Positions 14,463 to 22,577 of a DNA stretch of 64,000 bases are shown in pieces. Positions within the stretch are counted from its first letter, which is position 1. Every line of letters starts with the position of its first letter. The notes under the pieces are model-generated. The model had not been told where the DNA came from. It did no database searches and worked only from the letters and a program-made list of their open reading frames with translations. Position numbers and translations under genes: made by a program. This DNA is from PSRF01 sp051000815 (GTDB taxonomy: Bacteria > Acidobacteriota > Blastocatellia > Pyrinomonadales > Pyrinomonadaceae): assembly GCA_051000815.1 (NCBI GenBank), contig JBPCNX010000060.1:111970-175969 (forward strand), read 5' to 3'.

Positions 14463-16130
14463 ATGGACAAAGAAACTATCCACATCTCTAAGCTCGGGCG
14501 ACAGGAAGGGCTGCAGTCTTCAGAGATTCGTTACCGACGGCTTTTTGAGTCGGCCCGGGATGGGATCCTGATTTTGAACGCTGTCACTCTAAAGATCACC
14601 GATGTAAATCCCTTCATGTCAGAGCTATTGGGGTACTCACGCGAAGAGTTTCTGGGAAAGGAGCTTTGGGAAATCGGCCTGTTCAGCGATAAAGAGGCAA
14701 GCCAGCACGCGTTTCGCGAGTTGCAGCTGAAAGGCTATCTCCGCTACGAAGACTTACCACTCCAAAACAGGGAGGGCAACCCTAGGGAAGTGGAATTTGT
14801 CAGCAATGTCTATCAAGAAGACAGCCGACAAGTTATTCAATGCAATATCCGCGATATTACTGACCGCAAGCGACGCGACGAAGAACGGGGACTATTGTTG
14901 CATAGCGAGCAGGCGGCTCACGCGGAGGCAGATGCCGCAAACGGCATTAAGGATGAGTTCCTGGCACTACTGTCTCACGAATTGCGGACTCCTTTGACCT
15001 CGATTCTCGGCTGGTCAGATTTGCTGGTGAGCGGCACCCTCGACGAAGCAGCAACAAAACACGCACTTGAGATCATCGGACGCAACGCTCGGGCTCAGAG
15101 ACAACTGATTGACGACTTGCTCGATATCTCGCGCATCATCACAGGCAAACTTCGTCTCGAAGTGCAGCCCATTGCACTCGCACCCATGATTGAGAGCGTT
15201 GTTGACACGGTCCGCCCAACTGCAGATGCCAGAAACATTCAGGTCCAGATGGTTCTTGATTCGCTGCTCAGTCCGATCTCCGGCGACCCTGAGCGACTCC
15301 AGCAAATCATCTGGAACCTGTTAACCAACGCTATTAAGTTCACCCCTAAGGGCGGGCGCGTGCAAGTGCGGATGGAGCGCATCGATTCCCACGTCGAGCT
15401 GATCATTAGCGACACGGGGCAAGGCATTGAACCGGACTTGCTGCCGCACGTCTTCGACCGCTTTCGCCAGTCCGATTCGTCAAGCACACGAAGACACGGC
15501 GGACTGGGACTCGGGCTCGCCATTGTGCGGCAATTGGTTGAGCTGCATGGCGGGACAGTGACGGCGAACAGCCCTGGTACCGGACAGGGCACCATTTTTA
15601 ACGTCAGCCTTCCCCTTCTAAGCGTACATCACGAGCTAAGCGCCGTAGAGATCACGCCCATCCCGGTAGTTACTAACCGCCCGACCGACTGGCAGCTCTC
15701 GCTGGCAAATCTTCGTGTGCTGGTTGTTGATGATGAGCCGGATGCGCGTGAACTGATCGCTACGGTGCTGATCGGTCGCGGGGCGGAAGTGGTCACTGTC
15801 GAGTCTTCCGGTGAGGCGCTGGCAGCATTGGAGCGACAAGGATTCGATGTGCTGGTAAGCGACGTCGGGATGCCGCAAATGGACGGCTATGGACTGATTG
15901 AAAAAGTACGCCAGCTTCCGGCACAGCGCGGCGGAAGAATCCCGGCAGCGGCATTAACTGCCTACGCCAGTGACGAAGATCGGAGGCGCGCTCTCTCGGC
16001 CGGCTACCAGCTGCACATCGCAAAACCGGTGGAGCCAGCCGAGTTGGCAACGGTGGTGGCAAATCTTGCCAAGCAACACGTTGCGCCGGCAGCTGTTGTA
16101 TCAGTCCCGCATGTGCTGGTAAGCGTCTGA
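14463..16130 (+). CDS. hybrid sensor histidine kinase (PAS-HisKA-HATPase-REC)
   Basis: A 555-residue soluble kinase if it starts at ATG 14463; an upstream ATG at 14379 adds 28 unconvincing residues. Domains in order: PAS (YRRLFESARDGILILNAVTL, with the GYSREEFLG turn), HisKA with the H-box SHELRTPLTSI, and HATPase_c with NLLTNAIKFTP, DTGQGI and GGLGLGLAIV. A C-terminal receiver has its phosphoacceptor in LVSDVGMPQMDG. All catalytic boxes look intact. No membrane segment, so it senses a cytoplasmic signal through PAS. It could phosphorylate its own receiver; the neighbouring receiver-like protein at 12274 lacks the Asp. It carries an upstream palindromic site shared with the Crp regulator. Confidence 0.93.
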   Translation: MDKETIHISKLGRQEGLQSSEIRYRRLFESARDGILILNAVTLKITDVNPFMSELLGYSREEFLGKELWEIGLFSDKEASQHAFRELQLKGYLRYEDLPLQNREGNPREVEFVSNVYQEDSRQVIQCNIRDITDRKRRDEERGLLLHSEQAAHAEADAANGIKDEFLALLSHELRTPLTSILGWSDLLVSGTLDEAATKHALEIIGRNARAQRQLIDDLLDISRIITGKLRLEVQPIALAPMIESVVDTVRPTADARNIQVQMVLDSLLSPISGDPERLQQIIWNLLTNAIKFTPKGGRVQVRMERIDSHVELIISDTGQGIEPDLLPHVFDRFRQSDSSSTRRHGGLGLGLAIVRQLVELHGGTVTANSPGTGQGTIFNVSLPLLSVHHELSAVEITPIPVVTNRPTDWQLSLANLRVLVVDDEPDARELIATVLIGRGAEVVTVESSGEALAALERQGFDVLVSDVGMPQMDGYGLIEKVRQLPAQRGGRIPAAALTAYASDEDRRRALSAGYQLHIAKPVEPAELATVVANLAKQHVAPAAVVSVPHVLVSV

Positions 16131-16235
16131 GGAGTACCCTAGCTTCCGTGTTTCTACCGCATGAGGTGGCGGAGACCCTATTTGAACCAGGCAACTGCTC
16201 GCTACCGCAGGCGATCGGCGATAAAAAGGAGCCCA

Positions 16236-16499
16236 ATGCACGGCCACACCAAACAAGACGTGGACACGAGTTCTATGGAGTTTAAAGAAGGAGTTGAAGC
16301 TGGACTGAATTCAACTGAGGACACCAGGAACTGGAAAGCCGGTAATGAATTGGGTCAGGAGCTGAAAGATGAGACTGGGAACAAAGAGCGGATCTCAGAA
16401 AAACTTATTAACGACTCCTCAATTCCGCTCTTCGTGAAAGACAGCTCGGGAGGCATCAGGGGAAATGCCCAGGATGAGAAAGACGAAACAGAAGAGTAG
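16236..16499 (+). CDS. small acidic protein, paralogue of the protein at 13126
   Basis: ATG 16236 follows AAAAGGAG at 4 bases, which decides the start against an earlier in-frame ATG at 16161. The 87-residue product is very hydrophilic (Glu, Lys, Asn, Asp) and ends SSIPLFVKDSSGG then GNAQDEKDETEE. The last ~25 residues match those of the 54-residue protein at 13126; the N-terminal 60 residues are extra. It follows the histidine kinase by 105 bases on the same strand. Function unknown. Confidence 0.7.
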   Translation: MHGHTKQDVDTSSMEFKEGVEAGLNSTEDTRNWKAGNELGQELKDETGNKERISEKLINDSSIPLFVKDSSGGIRGNAQDEKDETEE

Positions 16500-16550
16500 C
16501 CTGGCCTGAGGCGGGGAATATCCAAAAACTTTCGAAGGAACGATGAAGTC

Positions 16551-17264
16551 CTACCCGAGCAACCGGTCAAACTCGTCTTTGACGACCCGGTAACACTCGC
16601 AAACAGTTTCTTCCAGCTTCTGGCGATCGAGGATTTTGATGTGGCCACGGACGTAACTGATTGCCCCGGCGTCCTGCAGCCGACCGGCAGCCACAGTGAC
16701 GCCTTCGCGCCGTACCCCTAACATGTCGGCAATCAGTTCCTGAGTCATGATTAACTCGTCGGCCCTCACACGATCGTGGCTTAAAAGGAGCCAGCGGCAA
16801 AGCTGCTGTTCCACTGTGTGAAGACGGTTGCAAACGGCAGTCTGTGAGATCTGGGTAATCAGTGCCTGCGTATATCGCAGCAGCAACTGTTGGAGCTTTC
16901 CGCCCTGCGCGAATTCATCCTGCAGAGCCTTTGCGTTCATCCGGATGGCGCCGCCGGCGCTCTGTACCACAGCACGATTAGGCATGGTGCCGCCCCCCAT
17001 GAAGAGGGCAATACCGACGACTCCGTCATTGCCTGTCAAACCCATTTCAGCGCTTGTGCCGTTTTCCATGGTATAGAGCAAAGAAACGATTGACGTTGTG
17101 GGGAAATAGACATATTGCAGGTGTCCACCGAATTCGTAAACGACCTCACCGAGTGAAAACGATACTTCCTGCAACTGTGGAAGCAGACGTTCATAATCGG
17201 TGCGCGGAAGTGCGGCGAGCAGCCGGTTCTGTGTTGAAGTGTTTGGTCTATTAGATACCGACAT
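16551..17264 (-). CDS. Crp/Fnr-family transcriptional regulator
   Basis: A 237-residue protein with an N-terminal cyclic-nucleotide-binding fold (VYEFGGHLQYVYFPTTSIVSLLY, NGTSAEMGLTGNDGVVG) and a C-terminal winged helix-turn-helix (MTQELIADMLGVRREGVTVAA). The usual PRAAT-type phosphate-binding cassette is replaced by NRAVVQ, so the ligand is probably not cAMP. No Fnr-type cysteine cluster. The gene is convergent with the small protein and divergent from nothing close. A palindromic site of the GTGY-N6-GCAC type lies 121 bases upstream, consistent with autoregulation. It is the best candidate to bind the four sites in this cluster; that is inference. Confidence 0.9.
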   Translation of the reverse strand: MSVSNRPNTSTQNRLLAALPRTDYERLLPQLQEVSFSLGEVVYEFGGHLQYVYFPTTSIVSLLYTMENGTSAEMGLTGNDGVVGIALFMGGGTMPNRAVVQSAGGAIRMNAKALQDEFAQGGKLQQLLLRYTQALITQISQTAVCNRLHTVEQQLCRWLLLSHDRVRADELIMTQELIADMLGVRREGVTVAAGRLQDAGAISYVRGHIKILDRQKLEETVCECYRVVKDEFDRLLG

Positions 17265-17384
17265 GACCTAGACTCGATCTGCCGACCTACCTAGCAAGAT
17301 TATTGGCGAAATCCTGGCGCTACCCTTCTCGGAAACGTGAGGCTTTGGCACCAACAATCAATAACCTCGGCAGAGCATATCACA

Positions 17385-17406
17385 ATGTGTGCTGGTCCGC
17401 ACAGAC
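17385..17406. promoter_or_regulatory. palindromic operator candidate, copy 4
   Basis: GTGC-TGGTCC-GCAC, with the same arm spacing as the other three copies and the flanking A of GCACA. It is upstream of the Crp-type gene on the minus strand. Confidence 0.55.
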
Positions 17407-17438
17407 GCGCCGAGCGGTCGTGAGATCCGTGTAGCGCA

Positions 17439-17987
17439 TTAATTCTTCTCAGCGAGTTGCTTCAAATTCATTAACTGCCGCCGCATCATGATCAAGTCTC
17501 CCCACGGGAGAAGCTTGCTCATCAACCGCCCCTTTAAGCTGGCTGGATACTTAACCACCAACTTCACCAGCAATCTGCAAGAGCCATTCGCATCCTTTCC
17601 AACATGTGATTTGGGGACAATGAGGTACGTCACGGCAATGTCGCCGAAAAGCATCCGGCCGCTGCGTTGAGGTTTAATTCGAATTGTGAGGTGTCTGTTG
17701 TGGGCGAATTCAGTGAGGGTGAAAATGGTCATCACATCCTGACCGACTTCGAGTTGCTCCAATCCTGGCGTTAACTCGTGAGGACTTTGGCGTCCGCCAT
17801 TGTCGATCCAATCGTAACTGTACGGCGCCACTCGCAACTGGCAGAGCCAGCGAAAGACAAGTTCAGGAGGGGCGTTGATTGTTATTCCCCGGTAGAGTTG
17901 TGCGTCAGGCGTTCCTATCAATGCGTCACAAGAAAATGAAAGCCTTTGCTCGTCTGCATCCGTGCCCCAGGTTTCGCTGACAGACAC
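17439..17987 (-). CDS. SRPBCC-family (START-like) protein
   Basis: A 182-residue protein with the SRPBCC signature of an N-terminal strand followed by a helix: YRGITINAPPELVFRWLCQL. The strand ladder follows (MTIFTLTEFAHNRHLTIRIK, AVTYLIVPK, SCRLLVKLVVKY) and then the long C-terminal helix. The fold forms a deep hydrophobic pocket that binds lipids, polyketides or steroids; the ligand is unknown. It begins 2 bases after the stop of the phage-tail-like tube gene and is co-transcribed with it. Confidence 0.8.
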   Translation of the reverse strand: MSVSETWGTDADEQRLSFSCDALIGTPDAQLYRGITINAPPELVFRWLCQLRVAPYSYDWIDNGGRQSPHELTPGLEQLEVGQDVMTIFTLTEFAHNRHLTIRIKPQRSGRMLFGDIAVTYLIVPKSHVGKDANGSCRLLVKLVVKYPASLKGRLMSKLLPWGDLIMMRRQLMNLKQLAEKN

Positions 17988-17989
17988 GT

Positions 17990-18418
17990 TTAGGTAACCC
18001 GCTCCAGAGATTCACACGCCAGCACAAAGGTCTCAATGGCAACTTCGTTGCTTTTGGCGTTGAGGGTGGGGCCCTCCCATTTGCGCGGCCACGCCTCACG
18101 AAATGCCCAACGGACTACTTCCTTGCCCTCATCATCAAGCAGGCGAATGTTTCCGTTCCGTCGATCGTTCTGTCCCTGCAGCAGAGCACGGTGCCAGTCG
18201 TAAAGATCTTGGGACTCTGTGATGCCGCGCTTCAGTGTGATGTCGGAAAAGCTGGCGCGCCCCGGCAGCTTACGTACGGCCGTGGGTTCACCGCCCTCGC
18301 GATATTCAATAACGGCAACCTCCGAACCGAGGCCGCTGCATTCAAGAAAACGCGAATCTGCAATCCCATCAATCTCCACCTGGAACCGGTAATCTTTGTA
18401 GGGGTCCACGCGCGCCAT
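17990..18418 (-). CDS. phage-tail/CIS tube protein (T4 gp19-like)
   Basis: From ATG 18418 (AAGGAG, 8 bases upstream) the protein has 142 residues. It matches the conserved tube proteins of contractile tails and extracellular injection systems: DPYKDYRFQVEIDGI at the start, then FLECSGLGSEVAVIEYREGG, LPGRASFSDITLKRGITES, DLYDWHRALLQG and the terminal ETFVLACESLERV. Tube monomers form the hexameric inner tube. Here the gene stands without sheath, baseplate, spike or ATPase genes in the window. An in-frame start at 18451 would add 11 residues but overlaps the upstream gene. Role as an orphan tube is uncertain. Confidence 0.85.
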   Translation of the reverse strand: MARVDPYKDYRFQVEIDGIADSRFLECSGLGSEVAVIEYREGGEPTAVRKLPGRASFSDITLKRGITESQDLYDWHRALLQGQNDRRNGNIRLLDDEGKEVVRWAFREAWPRKWEGPTLNAKSNEVAIETFVLACESLERVT

Positions 18419-18431
18419 GCGTTTATTCTCC

Positions 18432-18896
18432 TTAGTCTGTAACTTCGTCAATTATAGGTGTGACATCTTTTGGTTTCCCGATGAAGGGCAAGTCACGATA
18501 AATCTCCAGATCATGAAGAATGGAGACTTTGTGTTTGTCTCCCAGATAATCTAAATACGAAATCTGAACTTCTACTTTGGTCGGTTGCTGCCGAGCAAAA
18601 TATGAATCGCTGCTATCGAGCAGGGTAAGGATCTCTTTTCCTGGGGCGAGAAATTCGATGTTGTGAAAGAGCGGTAAGGAGGAGATTTCCTTGGCGCCAC
18701 CCAGTCCGACAATTTTGTGGTCAAATCTGGTAGAGACTCTGTATGCCGGCCGATCGCTGATATTTCTGACTGCAATAAAAAACAAGCCGTTATCGAAAAC
18801 AAAATCAACTATAACATCCGGCGCCTTTGCAGTCCGGTCAACCTGCTTGCCGTCCTTTTGTGAGTCCGATCTGGTTGAGGGCTTTGACTGCGCCAT
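18432..18896 (-). CDS. hypothetical protein, first gene of the tube operon
   Basis: From ATG 18896 (GGGAG 9 bases upstream) the protein has 154 residues. A polar N terminus (SKPSTRSDSQKDGKQVDRT) precedes a beta-sandwich-like core: DVIVDFVFDNGLFFIAVRNI, RPAYRVSTRFDHKIVGLGG, LPLFHNIEFLAPGKEI, KVEVQISYLDYLGDKHKVS. Such a pattern recalls extracellular Ig-like domains used as carriers or adaptors, but I do not recognise the family. Its stop is 13 bases before the tube gene, so the three genes 18896-17439 form an operon. Confidence 0.65.
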   Translation of the reverse strand: MAQSKPSTRSDSQKDGKQVDRTAKAPDVIVDFVFDNGLFFIAVRNISDRPAYRVSTRFDHKIVGLGGAKEISSLPLFHNIEFLAPGKEILTLLDSSDSYFARQQPTKVEVQISYLDYLGDKHKVSILHDLEIYRDLPFIGKPKDVTPIIDEVTD

Positions 18897-18999
18897 GAAA
18901 AGCAATCTCCCGGAGAGTTGTGGGCCGGAACTCAGAAGCGACGGCAAAGTAGCGAAGAGTACGCCAAACGAGCAGGGCACCAGGAATTCGTTTCTTGTT

Positions 19000-19165
19000 G
19001 TTTAGTGTGATTTAGTGGATGGTATCTCAGAGTCCGTCAGTAAGACAATCCACTAAATCACACGAAGTAACACAAACCGAATCCGAAGCGACCCACGATC
19101 CCTAACTTCTTTTGGTGAGACTATTGGTGTTCATTCGTGTGGATTAGTGGATCGTTCTGGGCTTC
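19000..19165. repeat. long inverted repeat, TTAGTGTGATTTAGTGGAT type
   Basis: TTTAGTGTGATTTAGTGGAT (about 19001-19020) is mirrored by ATCCACTAAATCACACGAAG (about 19051-19070). A further related arm, GTGTGGATTAGTGGATCGTT, lies near 19137. Related arms occur at about 25085-25147, 39735, 41575-41670 and 52605. No gene in the 18981-19222 gap. Confidence 0.65.
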
Positions 19166-19222
19166 CTTACAAAACGAAACATTCACAAGAACGAAACACT
19201 AAGAGGCATTACATGGACCCCT

Positions 19223-19843
19223 TCATTCATTGCGGAGGTTGTATTTGAACCAATCTTCGATTGATTCCGTCTGCAAATCTTTCCTCACCAGGGTCTCGAT
19301 CTTCTCCTGCGCCGAGCGAATAGCCGTGGTGATGAGGGGATGGGACAGGGACTCCGTCTCAGCTATGCCCAACGTCTTAAACAGTTTCTGAATTGCATCA
19401 CCATTAAAATGCCGCAACATCGGATCGTCGAGTGAGAAATGGAAGCAAAGCTCAACCTGACAGGAAAGTTTCGCGGCCGTATCCAGCAGCGCCTGATCCT
19501 TCGAAGCCTGCGGGTGATGCTCCACGACAAGAATCTTCAGCTTGATCGCCCCGGAGCCCGCCATTTGAGGAGCGGTGGGCGAACTGAAAGCGCGCCCCAG
19601 GCCAGTCCAAACAGTACCCGCCGGCGCTGAACATAATAGCGACGAATCGTAGGTAGAAAAACTTTGATGCTGAACCGCAGCCTCGCGCATCAGGGTTGTC
19701 ACTCTGCTGAGCGACGAAGGAAAGTGTGAGAGAACAAGTACAACAGCCCCTTGGTCGGACTCCGTGCGCACCTCTTTGCAGATCTCAATAAGTTTACGTT
19801 CGCTGTCGAACCAGACTCGATCGTCCGCTTGATTTACCGGCAT
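19223..19843 (-). CDS. stand-alone protein resembling SecA NBD2/C-terminal half
   Basis: A 206-residue protein. Residues ~14-75 resemble SecA nucleotide-binding domain 2 (KLIEICKEVRTESDQGAVVL ... SSLSRV, where SecA has a VLVGT-SIE-SE pattern). Residues ~103-185 resemble the SecA stretch after it: ILVVEHHPQASKDQALLDTA, then FHFSLDDPMLRHF and LSHPLITTAIRSAQEKIE, where SecA reads F-LSLEDxLMRxF and EHPLVTxAIExAQxKVE. The GRSGRQGD arginine-finger region is missing, as are NBD1, the Walker A/B motifs and the preprotein cross-linking domain. It cannot be an ATPase by itself. It may be an accessory of the real SecA or a repurposed domain. Gene context gives no clue. Confidence 0.6.
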   Translation of the reverse strand: MPVNQADDRVWFDSERKLIEICKEVRTESDQGAVVLVLSHFPSSLSRVTTLMREAAVQHQSFSTYDSSLLCSAPAGTVWTGLGRAFSSPTAPQMAGSGAIKLKILVVEHHPQASKDQALLDTAAKLSCQVELCFHFSLDDPMLRHFNGDAIQKLFKTLGIAETESLSHPLITTAIRSAQEKIETLVRKDLQTESIEDWFKYNLRNE

Positions 19844-19865
19844 GGTGTCGCGTGTCGCGTCTTAG

Positions 19866-19970
19866 TTTTGTTTAGTTTCAAGTTTCAAGTTTCAGGTTCG
19901 TCTCGGCTCCCCATCCAACATACGAGGCCCGGTACCCAACACCTGACACCCGATACCCGACACCTAACCA
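19866..19970. repeat. iterated-word sequence (TTTCAAG and ACACCTGACACCCGATACC words)
   Basis: GTTTCAAGTTTCAAGTTTCAGG is followed by CCCAACACCTGACACCCGATA-type iterations reaching the stop of the M24 peptidase gene. Same style as the other iterated gaps but with little inverted symmetry. Confidence 0.6.
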
Positions 19971-21259
19971 AAGGGTTCCTCAATGGACGGACTTTGTTTG
20001 GTGAAGAACTTCGGCCCGTTCTCGGTGATGTAGAGACAATCTTCCAGGCGGATTCCAAACTCACCGTAGATCACCACGGTGGGCTCGTCGCTGAAACACA
20101 TTCCAGGTTGCATCGGGGTTTTGTTACCACGCACGAAGTTTGTCCACTCATGACCATCCAAACCGATACCGTGACCGGTACGATGAGGCAGCCCCGGAAC
20201 TTTGTAGTCTGGTCCGAAGCCCGCTTCCACAATCACCTTGCGTGCGGCAGCGTCAACCGCCTCGCAAGGCGCGCGTACCTGCGCGGCGGCGAAACCGGCA
20301 TCCTGCGAGCGCCGTTCAAGATTCCAGATATCGCGCTGCCGGTTAGTAGGCTTGCCAAAGACGAACGTGCGCGTGATGTCGGATTGATATCCATCAACGC
20401 TACAACCACCGTCCATCAAAACCACGTCGCCTTCTTTCAGCCGCTGCGGCGTGCTGCTGCCATGAGGAAAAGCTGTGTACTTACCGAAGCTGCAAAATAC
20501 CCCACCGCCGACACCCAAAGCCCTAAACGCCGCGCTACAGTTGCCCGAAAACTCGTCCTGCGTCATTCCCTCGCGCATGCTCGCATGTGTTGCCTGGTAG
20601 GCAACGATGGTTATGTCGTTGGCACGCTGCATCAGCGCCAGTTCAGTCGCCGACTTGTACATGCGGCAACCAGCGGTGATCGGGTCAGCGCTGACATACT
20701 GAAAACCAGGCGCCGCTTTGCGAATTCCATCGAATAGAAAGAAGCGAACGCGCTCCTCCATCCCGATGCGCCCGCTGCGCAGACCGCGATCACGGAAAAT
20801 CTCTGCGACACGTTTGTAAGGACTCTTATCCTCCTCCCAGGTCCGCACGTCTTCGCCAATCTTGATCAATTCTCGGGCGCGTTCTTCCTCGAACTTTGGA
20901 CAAACCCAGGCCAGCTCACCACGCGCCGGAATTACCAGCGCAAACATGCGTTCACTCGTCCCCCAACGCATACCGGTGAAGTAGAACATGCTTGAACCCG
21001 GTTCCAGGTAGATCGCCTCGATGCGTTTCTCCCGCATCAGACGACGCGCCTTTTCGATCCGGCCCTTGCGCTCATCGAGCGTGATCGGAACGACGCCCTC
21101 AGTCATGCGCCGCAGCTTGCGAATCGCCTCGGGTGTTTCTGGGCGTTGTTGCGCCGGTTCTTCATCGTGAAGTTCGGCATAGGTATTTTCGTTACCGACA
21201 AGCATCGCGCCCGCGAGGCCTGCCGAAAGGCGTAGAAAGTTTCTTCGATCAGTGCACAT
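19964..21259 (-). CDS. M24-family metallopeptidase (Xaa-Pro aminopeptidase-like), Tat-exported
   Basis: From ATG 21259 the protein has 431 residues; a longer start at 21325 would lie in repeat DNA. The N terminus is a twin-arginine signal (DRRNFLRLSAGLAGAMLVG). The creatinase/prolidase N-domain follows, then the pita-bread domain with all metal ligands: Asp in LMDGGCSVDGYQSD (two Asp), His in GLPHRTGHGIGLDGHE, Glu in FSDEPTVV and Glu in GIRLEDCLYIT. It should remove N-terminal residues from peptides with a proline in second position, outside the cytoplasm. Confidence 0.92.
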   Translation of the reverse strand: MCTDRRNFLRLSAGLAGAMLVGNENTYAELHDEEPAQQRPETPEAIRKLRRMTEGVVPITLDERKGRIEKARRLMREKRIEAIYLEPGSSMFYFTGMRWGTSERMFALVIPARGELAWVCPKFEEERARELIKIGEDVRTWEEDKSPYKRVAEIFRDRGLRSGRIGMEERVRFFLFDGIRKAAPGFQYVSADPITAGCRMYKSATELALMQRANDITIVAYQATHASMREGMTQDEFSGNCSAAFRALGVGGGVFCSFGKYTAFPHGSSTPQRLKEGDVVLMDGGCSVDGYQSDITRTFVFGKPTNRQRDIWNLERRSQDAGFAAAQVRAPCEAVDAAARKVIVEAGFGPDYKVPGLPHRTGHGIGLDGHEWTNFVRGNKTPMQPGMCFSDEPTVVIYGEFGIRLEDCLYITENGPKFFTKQSPSIEEPFG

Positions 21260-21310
21260 ATGGTCAGTTATTGATGCTCTCAAGATGGGATTGCCGCCAG
21301 CCATCGTACA

Positions 21311-21389
21311 CGCCTCAAGTCTCAAGTCCCAAATCTCACGTCCTCAAGTTTGAGACCTGGGGCTTGAGACCTGGGACTTGGATCCCAAG
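21311..21389. repeat. iterated-word hairpin, TCAAGTC/GAGACCTGGGACTTG type
   Basis: CTCAAGTCTCAAGTCCCAAATC faces GAGACCTGGGGCTTGAGACC and GGGACTTGG; the two halves are complementary in phase. It occupies the gap between two divergent genes and so may overlap both promoters. Confidence 0.75.
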
Positions 21390-21440
21390 ACTGTGATAGA
21401 TTTGCGCCGCGGAATAATACTCGGAAGGGAATAGAACTTA

Positions 21441-21683
21441 ATGGATAACGAAGCGAAGGCTGTCGAAATCTCTTATGAAATACGTGTGAAGCCAGGACGG
21501 ACGGGATCGGATCCGGAAGCGCCTGACTGGGAAGTGCTCGAACTCGAGGATGGTGTCATTAAGAACATCGCCGACATCTACGACAATTTATCTCTTGCCG
21601 AAGCACAGCAGATTTGCGGGATGTGGACTAAGAAGAAGGAAGAAGCGGAGTCAGGCGCCGGGGAAGCGACGGCAGCACACTGA
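21441..21683 (+). CDS. small hypothetical protein
   Basis: An 80-residue acidic protein: an N-terminal beta pair (AVEISYEIRVKPGRTG), then WEVLELEDGVIKNIADIYDN and a helix LSLAEAQQICGMW with a charged tail. No signal peptide. I recognise no family. It is divergent from the M24 peptidase gene and convergent with the next gene, 4 bases away. Confidence 0.6.
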   Translation: MDNEAKAVEISYEIRVKPGRTGSDPEAPDWEVLELEDGVIKNIADIYDNLSLAEAQQICGMWTKKKEEAESGAGEATAAH

Positions 21684-21687
21684 TCGG

Positions 21688-22215
21688 TCAATCAGAAAAC
21701 TGTTGTAACGATCTCTTAAACGTCAAATACTGATTTCGGTATCTATTGTAGGCAGCCTGATTTCGATATTTAAAGCCAAAGACCCGTCGGATATTCAGAT
21801 CAGTGTTTTCTGTGTCTTCAAAAGCTCGCTTGTAACTGCCGTCTTTTGCCTTGATAGTCACTCGCCGAACCTTAATCGTTCCCTTCTGCTCATTGTGTTG
21901 GGAGACGTAGTCTTCCTTGCTCGGATCGATCTCGATATCAGAGGGAGTCCCGTTCCACTGAGGCGCAAAGACATAAAACTGTGCGCTGCCATCGGGGGCA
22001 GTGAAAACCGCGCTGTCATATTCCCCGTCAAAGGAAATACTCTTCAGAGAAGGTCGGGCCTTGAAAGTTGACGGGTATTTGATTTCAAACCAGGCCCCTT
22101 TGTAAGTGCGCCAGGAGTTGGAGCGCGGGCGGGCGCTCAGGCTGGTTCCCCAAAACAGACCAATAAGGACGAGGCAGACAAGGAATCGATGACTGAAGTA
22201 ACGGAGCGTAAGCAC
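21688..22215 (-). CDS. secreted hypothetical protein, PsbP-like pattern
   Basis: A 175-residue protein with a signal peptide (residues 1-28; LVCLVLIGLFWGTSLSA). The mature part starts WRTYKGAWFEIKYPSTF, resembling the start of PsbP/DUF1795-type alpha-beta folds that begin with a strand carrying F-x-I-x-Y-P-x-x-W/F. It ends with a helix typical of these families (YRNQYLTFKRSLQQF). Function unknown. Confidence 0.6.
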   Translation of the reverse strand: MLTLRYFSHRFLVCLVLIGLFWGTSLSARPRSNSWRTYKGAWFEIKYPSTFKARPSLKSISFDGEYDSAVFTAPDGSAQFYVFAPQWNGTPSDIEIDPSKEDYVSQHNEQKGTIKVRRVTIKAKDGSYKRAFEDTENTDLNIRRVFGFKYRNQAAYNRYRNQYLTFKRSLQQFSD

Positions 22216-22577
22216 ACGATTCTTCTATCGCTTAGGGGCCAGTAAGTCAACAGACGATCAAAATGACAGCGCCGGCGGCAAGTAGAGGGTTGAACAATCT
22301 CGGAGGTACCATACAAATGTCAGAACCGGGAGCGGTAGCGACCGGGTTGGTAGCGGAGCATTCAAGCGGTACGAAACTGAATTTGTTGTTAGTTGACAGT
22401 CGCGCGAATGGACCCGGTCGCTATTCCCGCCGGCCCTGATTGAGTGGCACGATCCTCTCTTGACCCAAACTGCACCAGTACTCGTTTCGTCAGTCACTTG
22501 TCAATCATCAATTTGTCACTCTATGATTCTGCGGCCTTAATTTCGTCAGAACCGTCAGGTTCCAAGAGGATTCGTAA
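22216..22577. repeat. gap with REP-like palindrome (ACCGGGAGCGGTAGCGACCG)
   Basis: No gene seen. Near 22318-22355 AACCGGGAGCGGTAGCGACCG is present, and near 22420-22437 GACCCGGTCGCTATTCCC gives the complementary arm. The two flank about 70 bases and could form a large hairpin. Also a short CGCCGGCGGC run at about 22271-22280. This looks like a dispersed extragenic palindrome upstream of the aminotransferase-like gene. Confidence 0.5.
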
